NCBI GenBank assembly: GCA_945873505.1
Contig: CAMCDQ010000001.1
Span: 62,001 to 126,000, forward strand
Length of the DNA stretch: 64,000 nt
Reading direction: 5' to 3'
Origin: Chitinophaga pinensis
GTDB taxonomy: Bacteria; Bacteroidota; Bacteroidia; Flavobacteriales; Flavobacteriaceae
Below the pieces are notes generated by a model that saw only the letters and a list, made by a program, of their open reading frames with translations, had not been told where the DNA came from and ran no database searches. Both the position numbers and the translations under genes were made by a program. Shown piece by piece: positions 17,911 to 28,100 of this stretch (position 1 is the first letter of the stretch; each line of letters opens with the position of its first letter).

Positions 17911-17983
17911 CTGGAGCTAATCCTGCTATCCGCTTAATCCACGCCCAAAAGCGTGGGATACCGCTGCTATCAGGGCTAAAAAC
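17911..17983. repeat. Flavobacterium-type palindromic interspersed repeat
   Basis: Read on the minus strand this element begins TAGCCCTGATAGCAGCGG, has an inner hairpin CCACGC/GCGTGG with a CCAAAA-type loop, and ends GCAGGATTAGCTCC. The outer parts are imperfectly complementary. From memory, elements with the core AGCCC-GATAG-AGCGG…AGCTCC are scattered in intergenic regions of Flavobacterium genomes. It sits between the aminotransferase and galE genes and might attenuate read-through. Confidence 0.6.
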
Positions 17984-18005
17984 GATAACGTTCAAACAAT
18001 ATAAT

Positions 18006-19019
18006 ATGAAAATTTTAGTAACAGGAGGTTTAGGATTTATAGGTTCGCACACTGTGGTAGAACTACAAAATAAAGGTTTTGAAGTAATTATCATTGATAA
18101 TCTTTCCAATTCCTCGGAAACTGTTTTAGACGGAATTGTTGCTATTACGGGTAAAAAACCCGTGTTTGAAAACCTAGATGTTAGGGAAAAAACTGCCGTT
18201 CAAAATTTCTTTAAAAAGCACAACGATATTGCGGGTGTAATTCACTTTGCGGCTTCAAAAGCAGTAGGTGAAAGCGTTGAAAATCCATTGTTGTATTATG
18301 AAAATAACATCAATACGTTGGTTTACTTACTTCAAGAATTGCAACAAAAACAAGATGCCAATCTAATTTTTAGTTCTTCTTGTACGGTTTATGGTCAGGC
18401 CGAAATAATGCCAATTACTGAAAACGCCCCGATACAAGTAGCGATGTCGCCTTATGGAAATACCAAGCAAATTGGTGAAGAAATAATAACCGATGTTACG
18501 AAAGTTACGAATATCAATGCTATTTTGTTGCGTTATTTTAACCCAATTGGAGCTCATCCATCTGCCGAAATTGGAGAATTACCACTTGGAGTTCCTCAAA
18601 ATTTAGTCCCATTTATAACGCAAACAGGTTTTGGATTGCGAAAAGAATTGTCTGTATATGGAGATGATTATCCAACGCCTGACGGAACTGCTGTTCGTGA
18701 TTATATTCACGTAGTAGATTTGGCGAAAGCCCACGTAATTGCATTGCAACGCTTGTTAAATAATAAAAACTTAGCAAAAGTAGAAACATTTAATCTTGGA
18801 ACCGGAACAGGAAGTTCTGTTTTGGAAGTAATTCAAGCATTTGAAAAAGTTAGTGGTCAAAAATTACCTTACAAAATTGTAGATAGGCGAGAAGGCGATA
18901 TCACTTCGGCGTACGCTAACACTGATAAAGCCAACGATGTTTTGGGTTGGAAAGCCGAGTTTACTCTTGAAGAAGCCATGGCAAGTGCCTGGAAATGGGA
19001 ACAAAAAATTCGTTCTTAA
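18006..19019 (+). CDS. galE: UDP-glucose 4-epimerase
   Basis: This 337-aa extended short-chain dehydrogenase interconverts UDP-glucose and UDP-galactose. The NAD-binding motif GGLGFIGSHT is at about residues 7-16. The catalytic pair is Tyr150 and Lys154 in SPYGNTKQ, with SSSCTVYG before it. The substrate-binding RYFNPIGAHPS and the C-terminal VDRREGDITSAYA are characteristic of GalE. The glycosyltransferase gene follows after 15 bp. Confidence 0.94.
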   Translation: MKILVTGGLGFIGSHTVVELQNKGFEVIIIDNLSNSSETVLDGIVAITGKKPVFENLDVREKTAVQNFFKKHNDIAGVIHFAASKAVGESVENPLLYYENNINTLVYLLQELQQKQDANLIFSSSCTVYGQAEIMPITENAPIQVAMSPYGNTKQIGEEIITDVTKVTNINAILLRYFNPIGAHPSAEIGELPLGVPQNLVPFITQTGFGLRKELSVYGDDYPTPDGTAVRDYIHVVDLAKAHVIALQRLLNNKNLAKVETFNLGTGTGSSVLEVIQAFEKVSGQKLPYKIVDRREGDITSAYANTDKANDVLGWKAEFTLEEAMASAWKWEQKIRS

Positions 19020-19034
19020 TTTGATTCTCCTACT

Positions 19035-20282
19035 ATGAATCAAATTCAAAATTTACTAGTAATTGGTTTCGTTTGGCCCGAGCCAAATTCTTCTGCTGCA
19101 GGTACTCGAATGGAGCAATTATTGATTTTATTTAAACAATGGGGATGGAAAGTCACATTTGCATCACCTGCAATGGAAAGCGATTTCATGATTGATTTGG
19201 AAGCTATTGGAGTTGAAAAAAAATCAATTGCCTTGAATTGTTCCAGTTTTGATGAATTTATTCATGAGTTAAATCCTACGATGGTATTTTTCGATCGGTT
19301 TTTAATGGAAGAACAATTTGGTTGGCGTGTTGCGGAATTTTGTCCCAATGCGTTAAGAATATTAGATACCATAGATTTGCATTGTTTGCGATTGTCACGC
19401 CAAAAAGCATTCAAAGAAAAATGCGATTTTGACATTAATGATTTGTTAACCGAAGAAATTTCTAAAAGAGAAATTGCCAGTATTTTGCGTTGTGATTGTT
19501 CGATAATGGTTTCGGAATTTGAAATGGATTTGTTGAAAAATACCTTTAAAATAGATTCGTCTTTATTGTATTATTTGCCATTATTATTGGAGCCAGTATC
19601 TACTGATGCAATTCAAAAATGGTTGCCTTTTGAAGAAATAAAAGATTTAATAATTATTGGAAATTTTCTCCATGAACCCAATTGGAATGCAGTTCAATAT
19701 TTAAAAGAAACAATTTGGCCTTTGATTAGAAATGAAGTTTCAGAGGCAAATTTGCTTGTTTATGGTGCCTATCCTTCTCAGAAAGTTTTTCAATTGCACC
19801 AGCCAAAAGAAGGTTTCCATATTATGGGACGTGCAGATAATGCCCAAGAAGTAGTTTCGAAAGCAAGAGTTGTTTTGGCACCTTTGCGATTTGGAGCAGG
19901 AATAAAAGGAAAATTATTGGAAGCCATGCAATGTGGAACTCCGAGTATAACCTCGTCAATTGGTGCGGAATCGATGTGTGGAGATTTGCCTTGGAACGGT
20001 TTTATAACTGATAGCCCAAGCGAATTTGCTGTGAAAGCGATTTCATTATATAATGACAAAACCATTTGGAATTCAGCTCAAATTAACGGAATAAATATTA
20101 TAGAAAAAAGGTATTTGAAATCTAACTTTATCTCAGAATTTAAACAAAACATTTTATCGCTTCAAACTAATTTAAAGCACCATCGCTTGAATAATTTTAT
20201 TGGTGCTTTGTTGCAACATCAAACCCTACAAAATACTAAATACATGTCCAAATGGATTGAAGCCAAGAATAAATCTGAATAA
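19035..20282 (+). CDS. Glycosyltransferase, GT-B fold (family 4-like)
   Basis: This 415-aa cytoplasmic protein has a GT-B architecture. The N-terminal lobe begins with a phosphate-binding-like WPEPNSSAAGTRMEQLL (about residues 14-30). The C-terminal lobe has LIIIGNFLHEPNWNAVQYL (about 208-226) and the nucleotide-sugar block APLRFGAGIKGKLLEAMQCG (about 279-298), whose Glu-containing KLLEAM is typical of GT4. It lies directly behind galE and probably acts with it in glycan assembly. Donor and acceptor are unknown. Confidence 0.83.
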   Translation: MNQIQNLLVIGFVWPEPNSSAAGTRMEQLLILFKQWGWKVTFASPAMESDFMIDLEAIGVEKKSIALNCSSFDEFIHELNPTMVFFDRFLMEEQFGWRVAEFCPNALRILDTIDLHCLRLSRQKAFKEKCDFDINDLLTEEISKREIASILRCDCSIMVSEFEMDLLKNTFKIDSSLLYYLPLLLEPVSTDAIQKWLPFEEIKDLIIIGNFLHEPNWNAVQYLKETIWPLIRNEVSEANLLVYGAYPSQKVFQLHQPKEGFHIMGRADNAQEVVSKARVVLAPLRFGAGIKGKLLEAMQCGTPSITSSIGAESMCGDLPWNGFITDSPSEFAVKAISLYNDKTIWNSAQINGINIIEKRYLKSNFISEFKQNILSLQTNLKHHRLNNFIGALLQHQTLQNTKYMSKWIEAKNKSE

Positions 20283-20303
20283 ATATTCATTTTATTTTAT
20301 TAC

Positions 20304-20345
20304 AAAAAAAGTCCCGTTTTGAAACTCAAAACGGGACTTTATATT
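20304..20345. terminator. Bidirectional terminator
   Basis: AAAGTCCCGTTTTG faces CAAAACGGGACTTT in a perfect long stem with a small AAACT-type loop. It lies between the convergent glycosyltransferase and pyruvate dehydrogenase E2 genes. Confidence 0.92.
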
Positions 20346-20357
20346 TAATAGAATAAC

Positions 20358-21989
20358 CTATGCTAACATCGTAACTGGGTTTTCAATGTATTGTTTTAAT
20401 GTTTGAAGAAATTGTGCTCCTGTAGCTCCATCAATCGTTCTGTGGTCGCAAGCCAATGAAAGCATCATCGTGTTTCCAACTACAATTTGACCGTTTTTAA
20501 CTACTGGTTTTTCTACAATTGCACCAACAGATAATATTGCAGAATTGGGTTGGTTAATGATTGAATTGAATTCAGTTATACCAAACATTCCAAGATTAGA
20601 AATAGTGAACGTACTTCCTTCCATTTCTGAAGGTAATAATTTTTTACTTTTTGCTCTTCCAGCAAGATCTCTCACGTTTCCGCCAATTTGAGACAAACTC
20701 ATAGCATCTGTAAAAGGCAATACTGGAACTACCAAACCATCTTCAACTGCAACAGCAACTCCAATATTCACGTGATAGTTGATAAGAATTGAGTCTTCTC
20801 TCCATTGAGAATTTATTTTTGGATGTTTTTTCAATGCCATTGCGCTTGCTTTTATCACCATATCGTTAAAGGATACTTTTGTATCTGGAACGCTGTTGAT
20901 AATTGCTCTCGATTTTATTGCTTCGTCCATTGTAACCTCAATTACAAGGTTGTAATGCGGTGCTGTAAATAAAGATTCTGCCAAACGTTTAGCAATAATC
21001 TTGCGCATTTGTGAGTTCTTGATTTCCTCGGTAAGTTTTTCTCCTGCTGCTACAAATGGTCTAGCGACAGCAACTTCAACTTGTGGTTGTGTGTTTACAT
21101 TTGGTTGAGCATTTTGAGTAGTTGCACTTGGTACAAAGTTTTCAACATCACTTTTTATGATACGTCCATTTTCACCAGAACCATTAACTTGAGATAAATT
21201 AATTCCTTTTTCATCAGCAATTTTTTTAGCTAAAGGAGAAACAAATACTCTTTCGTTTGAAGTCGTTGTAGTTGGTTGTTCGTTTATAGTTGTTGGTTGT
21301 TGGTTGTTGGTTGTTGGTTCTAAAACAGTTTCAACAGCTGCTGTGCTTGCTCCTGACTTAAAATTTTCAGCAATTCCTGTAATATTGGTTCCTTCAGGGC
21401 CAATAATTGCTAATAAAGAATCGCATGGTGCTGTTCCGCCTTCTGGGATTCCAATATACAATAAAGTACCTGCATTGAAAGATTCAAATTCCATTGTGGC
21501 TTTGTCTGTTTCAATTTCTGCAAGAATATCACCTTCGGAAACTTTATCGCCTACTTTTTTCAACCATGTTGCCACAGTTCCATCCGTCATAGTATCGCTT
21601 AAACGAGGCATTGTAACCACTACAACTCCTTTTGGAAGAGTCGTTGTTGGTTGTTGGTTGTTGGTTGTTGGTTCTAAAACAGTATGATTTGCCTCTTCTG
21701 CAACTTTCGCTTCGGGGGCAGATGAATTCAACAAAGAAGAAATATCTTCCCCTTCTTTTCCAATAATTGCTAATAATGAATCACAAGGTGCTGATTCCCC
21801 TTCTTTAATTCCAATATATAAAAGCGAACCAGAATTGAAAGATTCAAATTCCATTGTAGCTTTATCTGTTTCAATTTCTGCAAGAATATCGCCTTCAGAA
21901 ACTTTATCGCCAACTTTTTTAAGCCAAGACGCAACCGTACCTTCGGTCATTGTATCGCTCAAACGCGGCATTGTTATTACTGTTGCCAT
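20358..21989 (-). CDS. aceF: Pyruvate dehydrogenase complex E2, dihydrolipoamide acetyltransferase
   Basis: This 543-aa E2 core subunit passes acetyl groups to CoA. It has two nearly identical lipoyl domains (about residues 1-80 and 121-200), with lipoylated lysines Lys43 and Lys163 in EIETDKATME. A peripheral subunit-binding domain follows (VFVSPLAKKIADEKG to RIIKSDVENF). The catalytic domain runs from about 310 to the end, with His516 and Asp520 in DHRTIDG. Both inter-domain linkers carry TTNNQQPTT, encoded by a GTTGTTG heptamer repeat. The sequence suggests an in-frame duplication of lipoyl domain plus linker. pdhA is directly upstream (5-bp gap). No E1-beta gene is in the window. Confidence 0.95.
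   Translation of the reverse strand: MATVITMPRLSDTMTEGTVASWLKKVGDKVSEGDILAEIETDKATMEFESFNSGSLLYIGIKEGESAPCDSLLAIIGKEGEDISSLLNSSAPEAKVAEEANHTVLEPTTNNQQPTTTLPKGVVVVTMPRLSDTMTDGTVATWLKKVGDKVSEGDILAEIETDKATMEFESFNAGTLLYIGIPEGGTAPCDSLLAIIGPEGTNITGIAENFKSGASTAAVETVLEPTTNNQQPTTINEQPTTTTSNERVFVSPLAKKIADEKGINLSQVNGSGENGRIIKSDVENFVPSATTQNAQPNVNTQPQVEVAVARPFVAAGEKLTEEIKNSQMRKIIAKRLAESLFTAPHYNLVIEVTMDEAIKSRAIINSVPDTKVSFNDMVIKASAMALKKHPKINSQWREDSILINYHVNIGVAVAVEDGLVVPVLPFTDAMSLSQIGGNVRDLAGRAKSKKLLPSEMEGSTFTISNLGMFGITEFNSIINQPNSAILSVGAIVEKPVVKNGQIVVGNTMMLSLACDHRTIDGATGAQFLQTLKQYIENPVTMLA
21289..21319 (+). repeat. GTTGTTG heptanucleotide repeat inside the E2 gene, copy 1
   Basis: Four perfect GTTGTTG units (21289-21316) plus GTT, read on the plus strand. 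On the coding strand they encode the NNQQPTT-type linker after the second lipoyl domain. Because the unit is 7 bp, gain or loss of one unit would shift the E2 frame. Confidence 0.9.
21643..21673 (+). repeat. GTTGTTG heptanucleotide repeat inside the E2 gene, copy 2
   Basis: Four perfect GTTGTTG units (21643-21670) plus GTT, followed by the same TCTAAAACAGT as copy 1. It encodes the linker between lipoyl domains 1 and 2. The shared flank indicates that repeat and flank were duplicated together. Confidence 0.9.
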
Positions 21990-21994
21990 ATCGA

Positions 21995-22993
21995 TTAAAG
22001 TTTATGAGGGATAAATGGATAGTTTTCTTGTTCGTAAACCACATCGTATAATTGTTGCACTTCTGGAAAAGGAGACGCTTCCGCAAATGCAACGCATTCT
22101 TCTACTAAATCTTTTACTTTTTCATCAATTGCTTCAATTTCTTCTTCAGTAGCATATTTTTGTTCCATAATTACATCTAAAACCTGAGTAATTGGATCTA
22201 TTTTTCTGTATTCTTCAACTTCTTCTTTTGAGCGATACAATTGTGCATCTGACATTGAGTGACCTCTGTAACGATATGTTTTCATCTCTAAAAATGTTGG
22301 ACCGTCACCTCGACGCGCTCTTTCAATTGCCTCGTGCATTGCTTCCGCAACTTTCACAGGATTCATTCCGTCCACTGGTCCGCAAGGCATTTCATAACCC
22401 AAACCAAGTTTCCAAATATCAGTATGATTGGCAGTTCTTTCTACAGATGTACCCATTGCATATCCATTGTTTTCTACAATAAACACTACTGGAAGTTTCC
22501 ATAACATTGCCATATTAAAAGTTTCGTGAAGGGAACCTTGACGTGCTGCTCCATCACCAAAATAAGTCATAGTAACACCGCCAGTTTCAAAATATTTGTC
22601 TGCAAAAGCAAGTCCTGCACCCACTGGAATTTGAGCTCCTACAATTCCGTGACCACCATAAAAACGGTGTTCTCTAGAGAAAATATGCATAGAACCACCC
22701 ATTCCTTTAGAAGTACCAGTAACTTTTCCTAATAATTCGGCCATGATTTTTCTTGGATCAACACCCATTCCAATTGGCTGAACGTGATTTCTATAAGCAG
22801 TAATCATTTTGTCTTTAGTCAAGTCCATTGCATGTAAAGCACCTGCTAAAACAGCTTCTTGCCCATTATATAAATGTAGGAAACCTCTAACTTTTTGTTG
22901 AATGTAAAGCGCTGCTAATTTATCTTCGAATTTTCTCCAAAGTAGCATGTCTTCATACCACTTTAAATAAACTTCTTTTGTAACTTCTTTCAT
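21995..22993 (-). CDS. pdhA: Pyruvate dehydrogenase E1 component, alpha subunit
   Basis: This 332-aa subunit binds thiamine diphosphate and decarboxylates pyruvate with the beta subunit. The start at 22993 gives MKEVTKEVYLKWYEDML, matching the family; the frame is open 30 codons upstream, but that extension is not E1-like. The ThDP motif is YFGDGAARQGSLHETFNMA to VVFIVENNGYAMGTS. The phosphorylation-loop region YRYRGHSMSD is typical. It forms an operon with aceF. The beta subunit must be encoded elsewhere. Confidence 0.95.
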   Translation of the reverse strand: MKEVTKEVYLKWYEDMLLWRKFEDKLAALYIQQKVRGFLHLYNGQEAVLAGALHAMDLTKDKMITAYRNHVQPIGMGVDPRKIMAELLGKVTGTSKGMGGSMHIFSREHRFYGGHGIVGAQIPVGAGLAFADKYFETGGVTMTYFGDGAARQGSLHETFNMAMLWKLPVVFIVENNGYAMGTSVERTANHTDIWKLGLGYEMPCGPVDGMNPVKVAEAMHEAIERARRGDGPTFLEMKTYRYRGHSMSDAQLYRSKEEVEEYRKIDPITQVLDVIMEQKYATEEEIEAIDEKVKDLVEECVAFAEASPFPEVQQLYDVVYEQENYPFIPHKL

Positions 22994-23069
22994 TTGAGTA
23001 GATTGTTTTTGTGTCTGAATATTATTAATTATTTCGAAAAATAATTTCCATACATAAATTTTCGAATTG

Positions 23070-23077
23070 CAAAAATA
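23070..23077 (-). promoter_or_regulatory. Possible -7 element upstream of pdhA
   Basis: TATTTTTG on the minus strand fits TAnnTTTG and is 77 bp upstream of the pdhA ATG. At the -33 position there is TTA rather than TTG, so support is partial. Confidence 0.4.
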
Positions 23078-23214
23078 ATACATTCCTACTAAGAACTAAA
23101 ATTTAATAGTATTTTTATTTTATAATTTAGTACTCCTTGATTAATAGTTGTTAAAAAAGAGGTTTTGCTATTAAATTCTCAAATTATAACTAAATTCTCA
23201 CATTAAATGTTTTT

Positions 23215-23269
23215 TTAGCCACAGATTCACAGATTTTAAACTATTTCTAATCTGTGAATCTGTGGTTAA
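23215..23269. repeat. Inverted repeat AGCCACAGATTCACAGATT, downstream of cdd
   Basis: The gap 22994-23383 holds no gene. It contains two 21-bp arms, TTAGCCACAGATTCACAGAT… (23215-23235) and its reverse complement (23249-23269), with one mismatch and a 13-nt loop. Repeats of this CCACAGATT-CACAGATT type are, from memory, common intergenic elements in Bacteroidota. It may serve as the transcription end of cdd. The remainder (23270-23383) shows only a short CCCCCC run and AT-rich sequence. Confidence 0.75.
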
Positions 23270-23383
23270 TTTTTATCGGTTTTTAATTTTACCTCCTAGT
23301 TTCCCCCCCAATTAAACCAATAATGTTCTTGTCCTTAGGAGTTTATTTGCTAATATTAAAAAGTGTAGCATTTTAATTTAGAT

Positions 23384-23866
23384 TTACAACAATTTTTTAT
23401 CAAACATCAATGGCAATAAATTCTTCAATGAATCTGATTTGTATACACTTCCAGCTTCTCCCATAAAATAAATTTCTATTGGCATTTCTTGTTTGATTTC
23501 GTATTCCGAAATGGATTGGCGACACGCTCCACAAGGCGGAATAGGAGTCAATGTTGGATTGGTGTCAGAAGTAGCGCTAATTGCCATTTTTACTATTTTA
23601 GCTTCTGGATATAATGCACCAGCTGAAAAAATTGCCACACGTTCTGCGCAAAGCCCCGACGGATAAGCAGCATTTTCCTGATTGGATCCTATAACAATTT
23701 TTCCGTTATCTAATAATAAAGCTGTGCCAACACGAAAACGAGAATATGGAGCATACGCTTTTTTTCTAATTTCGATAGCTTGTTCCATTAATGATTGAAT
23801 AGCTATTGGCAATTCTAGTATAGAATCAAAAGCGGTAAATTTGGAAGTAATACTAATTTCTTTCAT
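23384..23866 (-). CDS. cdd: Cytidine deaminase
   Basis: This 160-aa homotetrameric-type cytidine deaminase salvages pyrimidines by converting (deoxy)cytidine to uridine. The zinc-binding motifs are intact: SGLCAERVAIF with the catalytic glutamate, and PCGACRQSISE. SRFRVGTALLLDNG near residue 42 and NQENAAYPSG are also typical. It lies downstream of porV on the same strand, separated by a strong terminator, so it is probably transcribed on its own. Confidence 0.95.
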   Translation of the reverse strand: MKEISITSKFTAFDSILELPIAIQSLMEQAIEIRKKAYAPYSRFRVGTALLLDNGKIVIGSNQENAAYPSGLCAERVAIFSAGALYPEAKIVKMAISATSDTNPTLTPIPPCGACRQSISEYEIKQEMPIEIYFMGEAGSVYKSDSLKNLLPLMFDKKLL

Positions 23867-23877
23867 ACTTTATTGGG

Positions 23878-23914
23878 AAAAAAAATCCAAATTTCAATTG
23901 GATGAAATTTGGAT
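23878..23914 (-). terminator. Terminator of the porU-porV operon
   Basis: On the minus strand a perfect 12-bp stem, ATCCAAATTTCA/TGAAATTTGGAT, with a 6-nt loop is followed by eight T. It begins 24 bp after the porV stop. Confidence 0.88.
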
Positions 23915-23937
23915 CGTTTAGTTATTATTATTTTGAT

Positions 23938-25125
23938 TTATAGTTCTTCATACTTTTCTCCAAAATTAAATGTTAGCGAGAATCGAAGTGTGTTTTCTAA
24001 TGGATTTTGAACTTTTGAAGCCGAGAATAAATAAGAAACATCTATTTTTACTACATTATATTTGAATCCTGCCCCTAAAGTAAAATATTGTCGAGCTCCT
24101 TTCACTGGGCTTTCATGAAAGTATCCCAAACGCATGGCAAAGGAATCTTGGTACAAATATTCGGCCGCTGCAGAATACGTAATTTCTTTTAACTCTTCAC
24201 TGAATCCTCCAGGGGCATCTCCAAAAGACTTAAATATTCCTGAAACCCAGCCAATGTTTTTGTAGTCATTTTTTGCATCTGTAAAATCATCACTGTCTAC
24301 GTTTCCATCATTATTATAATCATATAAATTATCTCTATCAATTTGTGGTGTTGGAACTAATAGTTTATTAAATTCTACACTTGCAGTTACTTTATTATAG
24401 TCGTCAAAAATAAAATCAAAACTCCCTCCTAATTTCATTTGAGCAGGCATAAAATTAGCATTTAGGTTATTATCAACAGAAGAATCATAACTAATTTTTG
24501 GCCCTAAGTTTTGGAAGTTAAAACCAATTCGATACCGTCCGTCAAATTCAGAAAAGGCTGTTTGTTCCGATTGAAAAAATCCCGCAACATCAAAAGCAAA
24601 TGATTTTGCAGCACGAGTATCGTTAAATGCATCTTGAATTTTTAGGCTGGAACTAATAAATCTTCCTGCAACTGCCATTGAAAATTTATCGCTTAATTTC
24701 AATGCATAAGAAACGTCTAAAGTAAATTCATTTGGTTTTACAACATTGGCAACATCATCAATAGCTTGACGCAATTCAATTTCTCCCAAACTAAAATAGC
24801 GAATACTTCCTGCAAAGGCACTTCTTTCATTTATTCTATTGAAATAATTTACTTGACCTAATGAAATATCATTTACAATAGCGGTTAAATAAGGAGTGTA
24901 ACTTGAAGTAAACCCCTGTTTTTCTATTGAAAAGGCATATTTTGCTGGATTCCATTGTTGCGAAAAGGCATCAGCAGAAGTAGCAACTCCTTGGTCTCCT
25001 AAACCTGCGGCTCTTGCATCAGCAGCTACTAATAGAAAAGGAACTCCCGTGGTTATAACTCTTTCTTGTGCTTTCGACATTTGTGTTGCACCTAAACAAA
25101 GCATTAAAATGGCTATTCTTTTCAT
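23938..25125 (-). CDS. porV: Type IX secretion system outer-membrane protein PorV (LptO)
   Basis: This 395-aa outer-membrane beta-barrel of the FadL-like PorV family shuttles T9SS cargo from the translocon to the PorU sortase. A signal peptide ends near residue 19 (SKAQE). The diagnostic start of the mature protein is GVPFLLVAADARAAGLGDQG, followed by SQQWNPAKYAF. The C-terminus ends in an alternating aromatic strand (LRFSLTFNF), as outer-membrane barrels do. It follows porU by 38 bp on the same strand. Two predicted T9SS cargos are encoded further along in this window. Confidence 0.94.
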   Translation of the reverse strand: MKRIAILMLCLGATQMSKAQERVITTGVPFLLVAADARAAGLGDQGVATSADAFSQQWNPAKYAFSIEKQGFTSSYTPYLTAIVNDISLGQVNYFNRINERSAFAGSIRYFSLGEIELRQAIDDVANVVKPNEFTLDVSYALKLSDKFSMAVAGRFISSSLKIQDAFNDTRAAKSFAFDVAGFFQSEQTAFSEFDGRYRIGFNFQNLGPKISYDSSVDNNLNANFMPAQMKLGGSFDFIFDDYNKVTASVEFNKLLVPTPQIDRDNLYDYNNDGNVDSDDFTDAKNDYKNIGWVSGIFKSFGDAPGGFSEELKEITYSAAAEYLYQDSFAMRLGYFHESPVKGARQYFTLGAGFKYNVVKIDVSYLFSASKVQNPLENTLRFSLTFNFGEKYEEL

Positions 25126-25163
25126 TCTGATTTTAATTTTAATTGAACAAATATAATATATTA

Positions 25164-28100
25164 TTAAAGTATTACAAGTTTTTCAAACTTTTCAGTTTTT
25201 TTATTCGTTAAAGAAGACTTGACGGTTAATTTATATACGTAAACTCCTTTTCCTATTTTATCGCCAAAATCATCCCTTCCGTCCCATGAGATTTCTCTAC
25301 TAAGAAAGCCATCTGTAGTTACAATTTGATTTTTCGTCCAAACTATTTTCCCTGTAATTGTCATCACTTGCACTTGCACTTCCAAAGGTTCAAAAGGATG
25401 GTTATGTGTGAACCAAAATTGCGTGTAATTTACAAATGGATTGGGATAATTTAGCACATTGGTAAGTGTCATGGTTTCATCGCCAACAACAATAAATTGG
25501 ATTTCGGCAGTGATTGGATTGTTATAAACATCCCATGCTTTGAAAGTTATGGTGTGCAAACCAACTGCCAAATTTCGAAAAGGAAATTGCAATTTCCCCT
25601 TTTTATAATTGTCCAATTCCGTTTCATAATAATCATTCATTATATAAGGAGCACTTTCGTTTCCGTCTAAAATTGCTACAATATCGTGCCCAATTCCACT
25701 TGCTGTGTTGATTCCGTTTTCATCTTCAAGAAAGGCTAAAAATAAAGGCGAGGCATTTGTAATTCCACCATTTACAAAAGTTTGATCGTTCATAAATAGC
25801 TTTACGGTTGGTGCAGTGGTATCGGCTGCAGCCAATGTATTAATGCCTCCAATTTTGATTGTGGTGTCCACACCAGTATTGTCAACAAACGCTTGATTTT
25901 TTTTGGAATAAAAACTGATTCTTCCATTTCCAACAGGGATTTTTATGTCTCTTGGAACAACAAAACCAAAATCAAATTGACCATTGCTAATGGAAGCATT
26001 TCCTCTGAAAATAGTTTCACCTAAGGTGTTAAAATTAATCGCAGGGCTATTTCCATCATTATTGAAAGTGGCTTTAATGATATTTTTATCAAAAATAGTA
26101 ACTGCCAAAGCACCATTATAAGTTGGTAAAAGCACATCATTTTCATCTGTAATTTCACCCGAAAGTTTTACATAAGCCAAAGATTGAAGATCTGGAATTG
26201 TTCCTGTAATTGGAATGTCATTTACTTTTGTTAAACGGATTTTTGGTTTCGGAATTGCCAACATTAATGCAGGATCACCAACATAAAAAACCACATTTGA
26301 CGAAGAACTCGGATTGCTGTTTTTGGCTAATCGCAACGCCTCTGCAATTGAAGTATATTGGTTGGAACCATAAGAAAATAAATATTGTGATAATTTGTCA
26401 TTAAAATATTCTGCCGATCCTTGCCCAATAGAACGAATGGTTGTAATCATAGAAATGGCACCTCCTTTTGGATTCCAATAGGTATATTCTCCAGCTGTTG
26501 GACGGTATGGATTGTCAAATCTTGAAAAATCGCAGGTTATGGTTATGAATAAAGGGTATTTGTATTGATTGCTCAAATTTTGCCCATCGGATTTTTCCCA
26601 AACCCGTTCCCCAGTTAATCCATCTTCACCACCGTGACCAAGATAATTGAAAACTAAAGCTCCTTTTTCAAAGGCATTGAAAATATCTTCTCTGGCTTTT
26701 GGATAGCGATTTCCTCCCGATGAAGTTTCCTGAACATAAGAATCCAACAATACTTTTTTGATATTTATAAATGGTTTTTCCAAAACAATTCTATCTGCCA
26801 ATTGATTTTGCTTGGCTTGTAATGAAACATCTGAAGGTTTGTCCGAATCATCAGAAATGGCAACATAATTATTTCGCCAATTGCCGAATGATTTAATATC
26901 ATTGTATTCAAAAACCTTATTAATCATTTCTTCAGCTTGCGAAGTTGAACTCACTAACATTCGCCCTACGGTAATATCAATTCCGCCAAAAAAGTACGCT
27001 ACATTTCCTTCTGTAGGATCCATATATCCGAAAAAGTCATCAGAAGCATAGGATGATTCTCCAGCTGTTGTGCTGTTTAAGGCGTGATAAATAGGAACGA
27101 TATTAGAATTATTTGGAATTCTGTCTTTATAATCGAACGATGCGTCGCCGAAAAGATTGAGGTATTTTATTCTTTTATCGGCACTTGAAGCATTTTCATA
27201 AATGTATTTCACAAAATTTCTAATCGCTGCAACGTCTTGTTTTCCGGAAGAAAATTCTTCATAAATAGCTTCTAGCGTTACCACCTTTACATTTAGTTGA
27301 GAATAATTTCTATGGAAAACGGCTAATTTTTCAGCTTGGTTTTTTAAAAAATTCGGAGTTACAATCAAATAATCGACATCTTGAAAAACATTCTGTTGGT
27401 TTTTGAAAATAGTGCCTTTCAAGTCTTGATTGGCAACTTTTGTTTGTGAATCTTCTAATGGTATGTAAAAATCAGTTTCATCGATAGCGATGTAGTTTCT
27501 AACTTCTCCCAAATTGGCTTTGAATGAAAAGTTTGGCTGACTCGCATTTTCTATTTTAGTGGCATTATAAATATCGGTAATATCCCAAACTTGTTTAATT
27601 CCCGAAGCAGAATTTACTTGGTATTCTGCAATACCAGATAACGTACTTGCGTCATTATATTTAAATCGGAATTGCTTGCCATAACCAGTTAAGTTTCTCT
27701 TTGACGAAAGTAAAATGTTGTCAAGATATGCTTTTGCTGACGGAACTCCATTATTGTTATATGTCAATTTTATTTTGATAGTGTTTGATGCTAAAATTGT
27801 TGTGTTTGAAGGCAACGCAGCTATGCTAAGTTCGGTTCCAGATCCAGCGGTTAGAGCTGATAAATTGATGGTTCCAACTAATTGTGAATTAGCTTCTACC
27901 TTAAATGACGTAGCGTTGTATGCATCGGAACCGACATTAATGTTTAATTTAGCAAAAGAAGAGGGAACGGCATTTGGCACTTCAAAGGTAAATTCTTGTT
28001 CGTTGTCAATATTAAAGGCTTCGCCAAGCCACTGTCTTCCTGCGCGCACTACATTTACTTTGTCAACTTCGTGAAACTGATAATCGTCAAATGAAGTAAT

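Noticed and set aside
21304..21687. 127-codon plus-strand frame opposite the E2 gene
   Set aside because: It is the antisense of lipoyl domain 2 and its repeated linkers; the E2 domains are unmistakable.
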